Shown: positions 1 to 13,350, counted from the first letter of the stretch. The stretch is DNA of 64,000 nucleotides from Holothuria scabra (GCA_037179385.1 CM074187.1:16059450-16123449); one strand, 5' to 3'. The notes: generated by a model not told the origin, from the sequence alone. Numbers and translations: made by a program.

Positions 1-2834
1 ATACGCTAGGGAAAACAGCTTTTAAAACGCTTGGTTTGATTCAGGCGCATAAAAATATGATAGCTGACGCGCACGGTTCCACTGGCCCGCCCCTTCCAGC
101 TAACCGTTAGGAAATTTCTACACAAAACCAATTTTCAAATAAAATTTTAATTTTTTCTTCAACCCATTTGCTTTCCATTCCTTTTCAGGGGAGGTATATT
201 GATTTAAATAAATCATAATCTAATCTTTATCCCGGTCTTGTCTGACAGGAATATTAAGGTGCCTGTCCTGATACAGACAGTCATTTAGCCTTTGATCTTT
301 CACTGGAAATTTCTGGCCAACAACAGTTTTATAGATTTTTTCAACATAATCTTTCCCCAACTCTTCCTGTGAAACATAGTAACACATCATTCATGATATG
401 GCACATCCGGCCATCCGTAGACCCTGTCATGATATATCATCAAAAACGAGCTAAGTGATTTTCCTATTAAATACAAGTCATTAAAACACAGGAGTCATAT
501 AATATGAAATGTTGAAAGCGGTTTACCACTCAACATTTTATATCTATAGATGGAACGTACCTGCAAAAACAGAACACATCCTAAGTCAGACAAGGGAGAA
601 TCATAGACTACAAACAAAAACACAAACAATATAATGAAGGAGAGAGATACCTTCCAGAGGTTATGTTTTATCTTGCAGTTGGGAATATACTACACTATAT
701 AAAAGGCTGGGAAAACACTACACTACATTAGAGGCTGGGAATACACTACACTGCATTAAAGGCTCGGAATAAACATTACAATACATTGAAGGAAATGTTG
801 ATCTTCTTAAGTTTTTAATTTTTAGAAGGGTGAAATGCATTCAAGCCACCCATCATACCCAATCCCTTCATGACTATTGGCATGACAAGGAGTTTTTCCT
901 GTATTGGATCAGTTTGTGACGGCCCTTTCTCAGTTAGCTGTGGCAAACCACGTCAATTGGTTAGGTGAAATGGAACCGACTTGTACATAGGTTTTGCGTG
1001 ACCGAAAATTAGAATAGGTTCACAAAACAAAATATCTTGAAAAAAATGGTCGCGATACCCAAAGTGCGCAAAGATCCGCGGAATGAAAACGTATAAAGGC
1101 CAGAGGATTTTTAAATTTCATCATGCTCAGTCTATGCATATTAAAAGTCCATGGCGATAATGTGTTCAGAACATAATAAATTGTTCAAAATTTATACAAA
1201 TTTACAGAACTAAAATAAAGAGACGCATAAAGATTACAGAAAAGTTTTAACACATGCATGTTGCCACTGTTTTCTGTAATATGTAGGAATCCCTTTCAAT
1301 TTTCTTTTAAATTTACAAGAATTTGTGACGGTGTACTTCAGACAATCTACATATGGACCCAGTTTTACTCTCTATATCATGAGTTATTTTGTCTTATTTT
1401 CTGGTCCTCCTCCCCCTTTTTTCTTTCCATTTTCGGTTTCTGTTACATACATCTAAGGAAACCGATCCCTATCACATGTTATTAGCACTCATGAAAGGTA
1501 TTTTTCTACACAACGAGTCACATGAGTCATCCAATGAATTAACTATAATGGAACTCTCTTCAAGGAACAGGGACAACAAGAACTCTTCACTTCATGGCAA
1601 ACGTTTCTCGTAAATTTATGATGTAATGTAAAATGTTCTCACAGTGTAAGTAAAATATTCTGCTAAGCTTTAATCCCTTATTTTTTTTTTAAAGAAGACA
1701 AACAGACTTCACATGAACTGACCGAATGATCTCACTTAGCCGTATAATCGCATTTGGTGAATCGATTTTGATGCAAGGCCTTGAGGTGGGGAACAACCCT
1801 AGACAGACGGCGCACTTGTGAAACACATTGGTGTGTATCAGCCAAGCGCGTAGCCAGGATTATGTAATGGGGGGGGGGGTTGGTGTAATGGTGGGGGGCG
1901 GGTAGGGGGCACGATATGAGGGAAAATTCTAAGGATAGAGAGGAAATCGGCTGTTTTAGGTGTTTCTTGCGTTGCAAGGTTGGGTCATGGGGTGGGGGGG
2001 GGTTCCAACCCCCCCCCAAACTCTCCCCGTGGCTATGCCACTGGCCACAGTAGATGAAATGAATTACCCCATACTCTATACGCTGTACTCTATTTATCAT
2101 AGGTATATAAAATTAAGCTCGGTCTTATCAAACTTTGATCCCTCCCACCCTGATTAAAAGACCTCGACGTATACCATGATGTATAGCTATGAAATGAATG
2201 CTACACAGACGTTATTCTCGAGGACCAATGAAAAAGTAAACCTAAGCTTATATTGAAATGATCAAGGTGTTGCTTGTTATATCGACGGCCAGGAAAAAGT
2301 TGTATATCTTCACTACTTGGTATTTTTCTGCATCATGATGTATCAAGCTAGATATTTTCAAAGAAGTTCCAAAACAAAATTGTTGAGCTAATTTGATTAA
2401 ACTCTTGAATAAAAGAAATTGCCTGTAATAAAAACAGAACCTCATTTGACGAATTTGATGATTTCTTCAATTTCTAGTATGAACTGCAATGTCCCAGATA
2501 GAATGAGTTCTAAATAGAAATTCTATGAGCCTGCATAGTCTGCGAAAACATAATAAAACATCAACCTCAAGATATGAGAGAATCGGTCACATGCTTATCT
2601 AGGTATTTACAGCGCATGCTATTCCGTAGGGACAGAGGTTTCTAGATCAAAGGTTCAATAGACAAAGAATATTAACCAAAATGATAACAAAACCTCATCC
2701 CAACCGAGATTATCCTGTATCCTAAAATTAAATCTTATTCTATATGTAACCTTAGCCCAGAAGAGTGTCCTGGAATGTCAGCTGGCGGGAAGGGGGAAGG
2801 GGAAAACGAAGTGGTATTTGTCATTAGAGCTCAT
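1..2834. other. No gene seen; AT-rich, decayed repeats
   Basis: Only short chance ORFs occur here. At 700-790 there is a loose threefold repeat of 'aatacactacactacattaaaggctggg'-like units. At 1840-2050 a G-rich stretch with poly-G runs ends in 'ggctatgccactgg', a phrase shared by several short repeat copies in the window. Confidence 0.5.
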
Positions 2835-2960
2835 CGACCAGTGTTATCTAGGTAGAGACCCACCATACACTGGAGCGGAACGAACAGAAAATGAAAGGAA
2901 AATTCGCCTTTACTCAGACAACCAGAAGTCTGGCATTTTGCTTACGTTTTCGGCCCTTCG
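2835..2960 (-). repeat. R2 family short interspersed element (reverse copy)
   Basis: It contains 'ctggagcggaacgaacagaaaat', related in reverse to the R2 family seen nine times in forward orientation elsewhere (core GGTGGCGCTCCGCTTAG). Degenerate; edges uncertain. Confidence 0.4.
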
Positions 2961-3029
2961 TATACGTTTTCGGCCCTTCGTAGTTGCTAGTATTTTGGCC
3001 ATTATCCTACAAGTTAGTTAAATAGTTAG

Positions 3030-3215
3030 ATAGACAGTGTTTAAAGGCCCAGTTTCCATCCGACTGGTTCAAGTCGAGCAGGCCGTGGCCCTTTTTCTAG
3101 TGGTGGCTCACTGGCTTGTTTTCCCTACTCCATTGCTTATGCTGAGCACCAAGCACACTGGCAGTAGGTTCTGTTTTTAAAGTCTTCGGTATGACCCGGC
3201 CGGGCCTAGAACTAA
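3030..3215 (-). repeat. tRNA-Gly-type SINE tail (reverse copy)
   Basis: The reverse complement closely matches the body of the full SINE at 50363-50632, including 'atggagtagggaaaacaagcc', 'gctcgacttgaacca' and 'ggaaactgggcc'. The tRNA-like head is eroded. Confidence 0.65.
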
Positions 3216-3379
3216 AGGTTACACAGATTCATGCGTTACATGATGCCCTGACTAGAATATACGTACTCTATATAGCGTCCTTAGTTGTAATATTTCAGTC
3301 GTGTGTATATAACAATCTGTATAGAAGATACGGAGGCAAGAAAACCGCTCTACGTACCGTGGATAACCACGGTTGAATT

Positions 3380-4792
3380 AAGGCAATTGCTAGTTGGTAC
3401 GAAACGGTAGTTGTTTGGGAAAGTTCACAATTGCCCTGAAATTAATTCATTTATGGAGGTGTCCTTTAGAGGTTCTGGGGTTCTCAAAAATATCGAAAAG
3501 GTTTGCTCTTTTTGGCAGTTCGTGCCTGACAATGAGGAGGCTATGAAAAATGAAGACTCTTTTCACATTTTTCGAACACATTTTTAAGTGAACAAATAGT
3601 TAAGGATCATTTGGAGAAAAACATTGAAGCAACACTCTCCATAAAGACGAAACCTTCCATTAAAGAGAACTGTTGGCATCAATGTAGTGGTTAGACTTGA
3701 TATTTCATTTCATTTCATTTATTTGTTTGTCCACAATATTTGATAGTGATTGGTGTAATGTACAGAAATATAAGAAGAATATTACATGGCATCAAAATAT
3801 ATTGATTGGAAACACGGTAATAACCCAAAGGGTTTGTCGAGTAAAGTGCTCCCTAGAAAGAGAAAAGGAAATACAATGAAAAAGAACTGGGACAGAACAA
3901 ACTAAAAAAGTACATGAGGACAGGTGACATCAAATAAAAGAGGAAACACATACGATCATGAATAATACCTGTTCGATATCACACCTTAGATTCCTCCATA
4001 GTTAACGACCAGCCTACCTCACCCTTGCCCCACATACCCTACCTGTACCCTTAGCTTGGGATCATAGAATTCTTAAAAATTTAACACTTCAAGCAGCAGG
4101 GTTTTTGAAATGCGAAGTTATTTTGTTGCATGCAGGGTCACATGAACCCTGGATATGATCTGAAAGGGAACTACTGCGCATTTGTTTGACAAGGAAATTT
4201 CATCCCTTTAAAACCAATATTTATTGGCAAAGAGTGATAAACAATAACAAATAAGGAAGTATTGTAGCCTTCTTTTTAAGAACTTATTTTACCTCAGACA
4301 GATATTTAGCTGGTTGCTGCTCAAGAATAATTTGTTTACCCAAACTTTCAATATTTCAAAAGATGCAACTTCCATGACTCTTCTTGTGCATAATATTTTG
4401 AGGAGATGATGCTATTGCTGGGGTTCATTATTGAGATCGAATGATTTGAAAGTTACTAGAAATATTTTCTTTTAATGCTGTGTTGGAGCATTTTTAACGC
4501 AATATTTCCCTCTAATGAAGTCATGCGAAGGCGGTTCCACATTCGAACTTGCCGTATGATCGTCTGACTTGTATGGTGATCGTCTGACTTGTAAGGTGAT
4601 CTCACGCGAGTATAGCACATCAGCTAGCAGTGGCTGTATGAGTTTCTCTTTCCCTACGGAAATATATCTTACACTAGCGATATACTTGCACAGCACAGTG
4701 TATACTCATTTCACTGTGCATGTACACACGTGTAATTACTTGTGCATGTACACACGTGTAATTACAATAGACTCTTCAGGCGTTCATCCAGT
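3380..4792. other. No gene seen
   Basis: AT-rich sequence without a supportable ORF. A tandem pair of 'catgtacacacgtgtaattac' units lies at about 4718-4766, and a poly-G run at 4802-4815 precedes the R3 repeat. Confidence 0.45.
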
Positions 4793-5140
4793 GACGTACG
4801 CAGGGGGGGGGGGGGGTCAGTGGGCCATGATCCCCCTCACCGATGCATTTTTTAGATCCTACAAATTCTTACTTTAGTGACACAAACTTAACTTCATAAG
4901 GTAGCATGTGTCGCACCGATTTCATGCAAGGACATCTACCTTTAGAAGAATCCTCAAAAGGGAGGGGCCAACTCGTTAGACTCCTTCCGAGGCCGGCATA
5001 GACCTTCGTGAGGGGGGCAGGAGAAGGGGACTCGGGTGAGGTGAGCAATAGTTTGTTATCATCATGCAAAAGATGTTAGGAGTAAAATTATTTGTATTCG
5101 GGAGTTCAGGCAGTCGCATGGACCATTTCAAGTGTTCATC
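4793..5140 (+). repeat. R3 interspersed repeat, copy 1
   Basis: Positions 4905-5125 match the reverse complement of 9590-9800. Shared phrases include 'catgtgtcgcaccgat', 'atcatgcaaaagatgtta', 'gtgaggtgag' and 'ggagttc'. Non-coding, unclassified. Confidence 0.6.
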
Positions 5141-5334
5141 GGATCTTGAGTTTAGCCTAATTCACAAGAGAGAAACATTGACATATTTTCAGTTTCGTTT
5201 AATAGTTTTTTCTTGAAAAGACTCATAATCATTAAATCTAATGGTAGTGGTAGATTTCATGTGGTAATTTTCTGATCACGCAGCAAGGTAAACATCAGGA
5301 CCGTTTAGATTCTTTTTATAGGCAAGAAAATAAT

Positions 5335-5760
5335 AATCGGCCATTTGAGGGGCTGCAATTTTTCATTTTTATTCTACGCTCCACGCCAACTACTGGGGGC
5401 GTTTTGCTTAGACAGTTACATTTAAAAAAAAATTCTGATCACTTTGAAGTTTTCGAACATATTTTGAGCATTTTATTGCAAACGGCAAAAGAAGATACCG
5501 AGTGCTGAAATTTTTCGTATAAGCCTGGGACATGCTACTTCCGGCCATCTGAAGAGTCTTATTTTTTTAATTTTTTTGCACGCTCCACACCAACTGATGG
5601 TGGCGCTCTGCTTAGGTAGTCTTTATGGTACAATAACGTTTTGTGGGCAAGAAAAACCCCAAACTGAAATCCTCCCGTTCGCCTAAGTATGACGATCACT
5701 GTTGCCCTTTTTTTCTAACTCGCGAAAGCATGAAAACTTAACCATAACCACCACAATTCA
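5335..5760 (+). repeat. R2 short repeat, two adjacent copies
   Basis: Both copies show 'ggccat(c/t)tga', an A/T tract, 'cgctcc(g/a)c(g/a)ccaac' and 'ggcgctc(t/c)gcttag'. The second copy (5524-5760) is almost identical to 6514-6750. R2 elements carry no ORF and resemble decayed non-autonomous transposons. Confidence 0.65.
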
Positions 5761-6269
5761 ACTTTCAACGCTATTATAACGAATACTAATTAAAACTCAT
5801 GGTAGTTAAAAGGAGCCGAGACCTTCCTGGCTTACTTTTTTACATGTTGAAAATTTTGAAAAATTGTTGGCCCTTTTAAGGAGTCTAGAAGCAAAACGGG
5901 GCGTTTTTTCAACTTTGACAGGAAGAGTGTTGAAGGTGTATTGTGGTGGTAAGTGGGAATAAAACTGGAAATTTTGTTGTCTTTACACGCAATCTAATGC
6001 TTTGTACGTTACCTTTCGAAGTAAAAGTTGTTCTTAAGTTTGCATACTTTCAGGAGTTAAAAGAGCAACAGTGATCGTCATACTGGGGCGAACGCTGTAC
6101 TATGTCCTACAATCTATCCTAAGTATGTGCTAATAACTAATGAAAAAATGTGACGGTTTCGAGGTCAAACATACACTTCTTAATTTCTTGAAAACAGTGA
6201 CAAGTATTTTTTCATGTTCTTCCACAAAGAAGTGTGTATCAGTTTATCGTCGATGTTATTGTTAGCACA

Positions 6270-6400
6270 CTCTCTACTCTACTCAGGAGCCGTCTCATAA
6301 TGCGACTAGAGCGCAAACTAGGCCAAAGGGCATTTCCTTAAGCTGGCAGAAACCGTCTTGGGTCAGACGGTTTGCTGAAAAGTTGTATGTATACCTAATT
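6270..6400 (-). pseudogene. Ty3/gypsy reverse transcriptase fragment
   Basis: The minus strand reads LTQDGFCQLKEMPFGLVCAL, matching the 'T..DG.y.F..MPFGL.nAp' segment of Ty3/gypsy RT. Translation stops soon after, and a one-base shift restores an RRLL-like continuation. Only about 40 residues survive, with no LTR or other pol domain beside it. Confidence 0.5.
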
Positions 6401-6513
6401 ATGCATGCAGAAGACAGGTGGTTAAGCAATCGGTATGTGCACGCCTTGTGCATTGTGCACACCTTGCGTGCTTGAGTTTTAGTGCTTTTCACGTGGGGAA
6501 AAGGTTTCTAGAT

Positions 6514-6750
6514 ATCTGGGACATGCTATAGTTCCGGCCATCTGAGTCTTTTTTTTTTTTTAATTTTTTGCACGCTCCGCGCCAACTGATGGTGGCGCTC
6601 GGCTTAGGTAGTCTTTAGGGTACAATAAAGTTTTGTGGGCAAGAAAAACCCCAAACTGAAAGCCTTAGTATGACGATCAGTGTTGCTGTTCTGTTCTAAC
6701 TCCCGAAAGTATGAAAACTTAACCATAACCACCACAATTCAACTTTCAAC
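6514..6750 (+). repeat. R2 copy duplicated from 5524-5760
   Basis: About 235 bp is nearly identical to the block 990 bp upstream, from 'ctgggacatgcta' to 'ccaccacaattcaactttcaac'. It is flanked by a 50-bp direct repeat (6468-6517 and 6750-6800, 'gtgcttgag.(a/t)ttagtgc'). Confidence 0.75.
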
Positions 6751-7782
6751 GTGCTTGAGTATTAGTGCATTTCACGTGGGAAAAGGTTTTTAGATATCTA
6801 ATCATTCTGCACTCTGGAACTGTCAAATAACAGGTCGACTATGAGTTCGTAGTTGTTTTAATAAAGGTGTTGTTAAATTGTTGGAGATTAGGCGTAGCAA
6901 TGTAGGCTACCGCAATCCCATCGTACGTCAGGCCAGCACGAGACAGAGTGGTATGAATTCTAAGCTGTCATGTTTCACCGTGTGATGTATCCTACTGTTT
7001 AAGTATGGCTTTAGGTTTGGAGATGCAGAGTAAAATCAACCAACTTACGAGAGGGTTGTTCAGGCAAAAGGACCAATGCAAAAAGAGGCTAATGTTATAA
7101 AAATAGAACGAAGGGGCCAAGAAAGAACATTATTTTCGCTACTTATAGAGACCGTTTCATTGAAAAACTGTTTGCAAAGTGGAACTTATGTTTTTCTGTT
7201 CAGAGCTAGAGATAATTCGTATTTAAAGCGAGCCACTTGCCTAGAGAAAAGGGAGGTAGAAAATTAAGGGGGTTTAAGGGTTACCAAATTAACAAAGGAC
7301 GGCGTGTGCATGTGTGGGTGTCACCTCAGAGGTATGCTTAGGTGTAAAGTGGGAGACACGGCCGTTTGGGTTCTTCTAGAAATGATAGGAACTGATCTCC
7401 CTTTTCTATCTTTAACTCACTTCTCGTGCACGCGGGGTTCTTTAAGTTAATGTTTTGTTCTTTATGTTATTAGCAAGTTATTATTCTTCAAGACAACTAA
7501 AAGTTATGTAATATAGATCTATGTTATGAGGAAAAACATCTGTATTGTAATCTTTGAATTGTCTGATCAGCCGAACCTGTCCCACCCCGTGACAACCCGG
7601 AATATCTTGGAGATGTTGTTTGGATGGATCTAAGGTGGTCGGTTCGGTGACTCAGTCGGCGAGGCGACGCTTGGTCTCTCCGATGTATGGCTAGTTACAA
7701 CTCTAACAAGCTAAGTTGTAAACTTTATTAAAGAAAATGCAGGAAAAGCGTTAGTTGACAGTGAAGATCGTGCCGTTAGGGC

Positions 7783-7990
7783 CTACAATGTTGACGAGAT
7801 TGCATTTTCCAACAACTGGGCTTGTATTGGCCTACACCTCGGACGGTTACATGGAAAGGTTCCAGGGGTGTTGCTAAAGGTAGTGTGTGGGTGGGAAGCC
7901 TGAATCAAATGGTTTGATAAATTTTTCTTAACCCTTAAGGTACCGGTAGTATCATTGTCTAAAATGCATTCCAATCTAGTCACAATCTAA
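7783..7990 (-). pseudogene. Penelope-like element fragment (linker before GIY-YIG)
   Basis: The minus strand reads KKNLSNHLIQASHPH, then NTPGTFPCNRPRC. This matches the PLE segment 'RxxNLRDxLVxS ... PGTFPCxRxRCKTC' between RT and GIY-YIG, also seen in the large PLE here as RPSNLRDILVRAKF and GCSPCPSNCKTC. It stops after about 65 residues. Confidence 0.5.
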
Positions 7991-8269
7991 TCGCAGTTAT
8001 ACAGAAAAGCCTAATGTGTATAATCAAACTCAGTACAGTTCATTCTGCGTAATAAAAGCTTTGAAACAGCCTTTGCATTGTTTTAACTAGGTGCCAGTCA
8101 AAGAGCTGAGCCAATAACGAATATCTGTGGACTACCACATTTGTAGGCAGGGGTGAGAGGGCAAGCCCTTTAAGAGGAATATTGAAGAACCCGTAAGTGA
8201 AACTGCATTTCTCCAAAGCAGAATTACGTTACACTTGTTTGAAGAGTTTTTCACTAAAGTGAAATAATA

Positions 8270-8470
8270 GGCTGTCCGACTTTAGCTAAACCTTGAGCGA
8301 ATTGTATTCTTGAAAGGTATTCAAATCCACTTAAGTGAAATGCTTTTGACTGCAGTAGAATACTTTTCATTAATGTGGAATACTTAAGTGGAATGTATTC
8401 CACTTGAGTAAAATGCATTTTACTTAATGCTTTATTGAAATGGAATTCAGTTCCACGTAGTGAAATTTGC
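8270..8470. repeat. Degenerate 'TCCACTTAAGTGGAAT' repeat cluster
   Basis: Short self-complementary pieces recur in both senses: 'tccacttaagtgaaatgc', 'tacttaagtggaatgtattccacttgag', 'attttacttaatgc'. It resembles a fold-back element made of short inverted units. Confidence 0.45.
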
Positions 8471-8630
8471 AGAGTAAATGTTAAAACGGTTTACCACACG
8501 TTCGTTCAATTTATTCATTTCTTACCTTGGCAAAAAGTCGCGTGAGCTTAACGTGAAAGGGGTATTGCGGAAATCGTTGAGACGTATACACATGAAACGC
8601 TACATCTGCTAATAATTAGAACTGTAGAAA

Positions 8631-8954
8631 TTGGCATGCCGATATAATTACATCAATAAGGAATGGAACCCTATCATAGTGAATTCCAAGTATTACAAGG
8701 AGCAAAGGCCGCCCTTTTGGAATGGAGTCGTAGTCGCATCCAGGAGTGTGCTGACTGAGATTGAAAATGGAGTCACAGCCCCAGTCCTTAGTGATGCTGG
8801 CTGCGACCGTTACTCTAAGAGTCTCGGTGTGAAGGGTACTGACAGGGTATTATGCAGTTGTACCCCGTTATATTTAATTCGGAAGAACGATCCTCATCTG
8901 AGACCTATTCGGAGTAACATTTCTTTTCCGTTTCGGATTAACGACCCATCTTGA
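8631..8954 (+). other. Unassigned 107-aa ORF
   Basis: It runs from ATG to TGA and is longer than most chance ORFs nearby. I recognise no domain, signal peptide or splice context. A central piece ASRSVLTEIENGV and a C-rich SCTPLYLIRKND end are the only notable runs. Probably chance or a repeat relic. Confidence 0.12.
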
Positions 8955-9589
8955 TAATGACCTTTAGTATTGTCGATTCACAATCACAACCATTTGTTCA
9001 GAAAACAGTGACTTATAGTTTATTCCATTCTTTTTCACTTTTTTTCAGGCTATTTATTAATGCACAACCGTGGAAGAGTTGCTTACCGAGAAAAGCTCAA
9101 ATGGCCGGAAGGAGCATTTCCAAGACTTATACGAAGAATCTAAACAGTCGCTAGACTCCTTTTTCATTTGCAATAAAATACTCAAAATAAGTATGCAAAC
9201 CCCAAAATGATCAGAAAGCTGTTACAGAATACTTGGACCCGAAAAATCTGTCTATCTTAGCGTAGCTCTACTAGTGCTTCCCGTAGAAAAAAAAAATTGA
9301 AAAACCGCGACCTCCCAGATGGCCGAAAATTTCGTTTTCATGCTTGTGAAGAGAATCTTAACCATCCTACTGTTAACCTTTTGTCTGCAATATTAGAAAT
9401 ATCAGCGACTTGCCATTGATAAGAAAGTTACCACATAAAATGTACTACTAAAATTAGATCAAATGGTCTTGAATCTTTTCAGGGAAAAAAATATGCAACG
9501 GAAGGACAGTATATGTGTTAATGATTCTGTATTGTGAATCTTGGCTAAGCAAAAGACCCGCTTAATTCGTGACATTGTCTGTGTGACTG

Positions 9590-9960
9590 CCCGAACTCCA
9601 GAATACAATAATGATTTTACTCTTAACATCTTTTGCATGATGGTAAGATACTACTCACCTCACCAGAACCCCGCCCTCTTTACGTTCATCTTTGCTGGCC
9701 GGGGGAGGAGTCTAAGGGATATGCCCCTCTCTTTTGAGAATTCATGAAAATGTGGGTGTCCTTACATGGAATCGGTGCGACACATGTTATCTTTTGGAGC
9801 AAAATTTTGAATTTGAGAAGATATGCCTATTTTAGGAATTAAAATATTTGAAAAATTGGGTGTCTTTAAAGGCAATCTGCTGCCACATGTGAATCCTTTG
9901 GAAGTAAAATCTGTGTCACTTGAGTGCGTTTTTTTTATAGAAAAAAGTAATTGGCATCCG
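9590..9960 (-). repeat. R3 interspersed repeat, copy 2 (reverse)
   Basis: Reverse-complement match to 4793-5140. The two copies point toward each other, 4.5 kb apart. Confidence 0.55.
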
Positions 9961-12039
9961 CAAGGGGGGCTCTGCGTGCGGCATTGGCTGTTTGTCTCTA
10001 TAAGGTTGAATGTTCTCTTGCGAAGTACCTTCTCCCATGCTCAGTATTTTGCATTAAATGAAGTAAACGAAGTGAATTATCATAAAAAGGTAGGATTGAA
10101 GACTGCATACATAATGTGATCACACGTGGTGAAGACCCCACGAATGATTAAATTTGCCATATTTAACTAATTGTTGTAACTACTATTATCCACTTTCAAC
10201 CGTCTTCATTATCCTAACAAGGTCAATTGATTGATCACATTGTTACGAGACTGCATTGCACTCCACCAAAATAGAGGAAGAACCAGGGCTCAAAACGTAA
10301 ATGTATTGCTTCCTTAAACGTTTTGCATTTGACGAGGGTGTGGGAATTAGAGCATCATGGATTGCTTTTGGCAGGTCACCAGGGTTACCACTCTGAATTT
10401 ACGGAGTAGCTTACCGTTTACCAATGATTTAGGTCGGGTAGGAGAATGGTTAGAGACTGTTCGCTACTGAAGAAAGGTTTGTGATAAGATGGATTATGTG
10501 TAGATCTGTTACATGTCACCTTGTTACATAGCTACATAATTATGACATCTCGTCTAATACCTTTTCAAATTAGCAGATTCCGTTACGAGTTTTGGAATAA
10601 TCATGTCACTGAAAACTACGTTAAAGCAAAGAAACTATATGACTCAATGACGACAGTAAAAACTTGACTCGCTTTTACGTTTTTCACAATAATTCCGGCT
10701 CCAGAAGCGGCCATGCTGTGCTGTTTTGGACGATTTTATTTTGTCACCACGAATTTCCTCTGCAGTCAGAAAGATATGCTTTTGTGTATGGACATGTGCC
10801 ACCGTTTTAGGCTTTCGTGTTCTTATTTTATTGCATTAATCTGCAGCCTTGAAAGGATTTGGTTTAAAACTAATCTGCACTCTTAACAACTACTAAAGTT
10901 GGTAAAAGATTACCTTACCCTGGTAAATTTTGCCTAGCAACTTCCGATTGTTGAAAACTGGGTAAGAGGTTGTTAATGTCCAAACCGTTGAAAAGAAGAT
11001 GCATTTTCTACATACTTACTTTGTCCTGTATGTCCGTTTCGGGCATAGATCACTTTGAGGGCGAGGATTGGTTTTAGTGAAAATAAAAGTCATTCCTACG
11101 TAAAATGAAATAATTCCAACCATTATGAGAACTTTTCCAAGCCGTCTTTCGGATCTGTCAATGTTTGACATTTTGCTATGATCTTGATGAGCCAATATCG
11201 TCTCATGTAATGACAGTGACGTCTTTATATTTCTGTGCTCTGTGTGCTATGAGACCATACGACGGATCTATTTCCCATGAAGATATCGTTCCAATGAGCA
11301 AATATTAATGTGATCGGTTGTTGTACTATGCAGCAAAGACTTGTTAAATGTGACCATGTAGAGTTGATCACGCATGCGTCGCAATCAGTTTCGTTGTTGG
11401 TTCGTAAATGTACGTTCGGGTTCAACCTATGAGGATGCATGAGTAAAATAGGCAAGTGCGGACATCGCATAATGTCTTTCAATTGTTTCCTCTCTATCGA
11501 TAGGTTCTAGAGATAGGTTCGTCTTTCCAATTTACTGCTCTAATATACCAAACTATTTCTTTGCATAATCTTTTCAACCATGCTGCGGCCAAGTTAAACA
11601 ATTACTTCCTTTAACCACCGTACCATAAATGTACTAGACCATAATACAAGAGAAGGTTAAACAAATAAGTGTCATTTATAAAGAGGGTAAATTGCAGCGT
11701 GCTTCACTGTACAAGGAAGCTGGGGTCCTACGTCAATTACATGGCCAATGACATGACAAAAAGGTCCAAAGATTGTTATTGTCAGATCGCATCAAGTTTA
11801 ATTTCATTCAGTTTTCCACCCTCCCTTATCCTGACACTGTAAACTCTTTGAGAGTCCCACTTTTGTACCCTTCTTTACGGAAGTCAAAAAGTGCGAATGG
11901 TTGTAGACACTTCATTTTCGTCCCACCATTTTTCTCAACGCGATTTTGAGAAAATAAGGACCGTTTACTAGCGCTTTCTTTTGAACAGAAATCCGAAATG
12001 GAAAACTGAACCAAAACAAATGAAAGGATACGCAATAGA
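9961..12039. other. No gene seen
   Basis: AT-rich sequence with frequent stops on both strands. I see no exon-like reading, tRNA fold or long repeat. Confidence 0.4.
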
Positions 12040-12125
12040 CTAGGGAAAACAAGTAAGTGCATCACAACTGGGAAAGGCCGTGGTCGGTCCGACTTGAACC
12101 ACTTGACTAGAAACCGAACGGCATT
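12040..12125 (+). repeat. SINE tail copy
   Basis: 'tagggaaaacaag', 'acaactggg', 'gacttgaaccac' and 'gaaaccg' match the SINE at 50363-50632. It abuts the R1 repeat directly. Confidence 0.5.
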
Positions 12126-12720
12126 AAAGGGGAAGTTTAAGCAAATATTCAATTTACATAATGTGAAAGAGGAACCAAATCTACAGAGTGTGGTTAAAGT
12201 TCCATCCAAATCGGACATGCATTTCTCGAGATATCAGTAAACTAAGTCCACTAACTAAGACTTGTGTTCCAAAGTGAGTTTGAGGGCAGCAGAGCTTATA
12301 TCACTTCTTCTCATTGACAAGGAAAGCTTTGCTTTGATTTGCTTTGTGTCCCTTTGTTGTGTCAGACTGTTGTGTTGACCTTGAAGTTAATAGAGATACC
12401 ATCTCTCTGTGGGGGATGCAAAGTTTGTGAAGTTCTCATGCCCAATCATGTTTTAGTAGAATGGGATCGTTGAGGAGAAAATCGACTCAAAAGTTTACAG
12501 AAAAACAAAACAATGTGCACTAATGTGGGGATATAATGTCATATGTGCTTGCTTCAAGTTCACTTTTTGTTGAAAGTGTGAAAACTGGACGTGCTGATAT
12601 CGTGAGAATCACACATCAGATTTCAGTGTAAATTTTACGAAAATGCTTGAATAAGTACCCCTCTAACATATCAAATCCTGTTAATACCTTACACCCTTCT
12701 TTTAACCTTATCTACTAAAG
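12125..12720 (-). repeat. R1 0.55-kb interspersed repeat (reverse copy)
   Basis: The reverse complement aligns along its length with 23150-23672 and 27742-28308. Shared landmarks are 'ccccttaa', 'gatatctcgagaaat', 'acaaagcattccttgtca', 'aagttgtcacattttca' and the start 'ggttaaaggtca'. There is no ORF, and the class is unknown. Confidence 0.7.
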
Positions 12721-13284
12721 AACTGTCCAAACTGATGAAAAAACGTTCTTATTGAATCCATCTTGAACAAGACTATTATAAAGAGTAAAAATGGAAAATA
12801 TAAAAATTAGATGTCATTGTACACCTTCTCTGGCAGAAGTAGATAAAACACGAAAAGTATAATTGCAAGTATATACCGAACAGTAAAACTCGTGTTGCAG
12901 TTTCAACATAACCCTATAATTTATTCCTTCAGTACACTTATGGGCTGGGGGTTGTAAAATTTGCCCACTGTATTTCCTGCCTGTCGTATGAGGCTACTAA
13001 AGGTAAATAAAACTTGCACTTGAACCACATTTGAAAATAAATTTAAACTTCGAACTTTTTATCGAACTGACTGACACCATATAACACATTCGTGTCGGTG
13101 TGTCGTTAAATCTCATCTGACCGACGGACTAATTAACAAACTATTCCTTTGGTACCGAGTTGAAGCTAGCAATATCACCTGGCGGACGTTATCTCAACAC
13201 CTGCAACTATCCTAGCTTTTGGAGAATATCGGTATGTTCAACATGACATAACATATTCAATTGGACCTGATCGTACCGCCAATC

Positions 13285-13350
13285 AGCCACAACTGGAAAA
13301 AAGGTCTTGGGCGGCTCGACTTGAACCAATTGGTTGGAAACTGTGCAGAA
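13285..13350 (+). repeat. SINE tail fragment
   Basis: 'acaactggaaaaaaggtc' followed by 'ggctcgacttgaaccaattggttggaaactg' (split here for length) matches the body of the 50.4-kb SINE. Confidence 0.5.
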
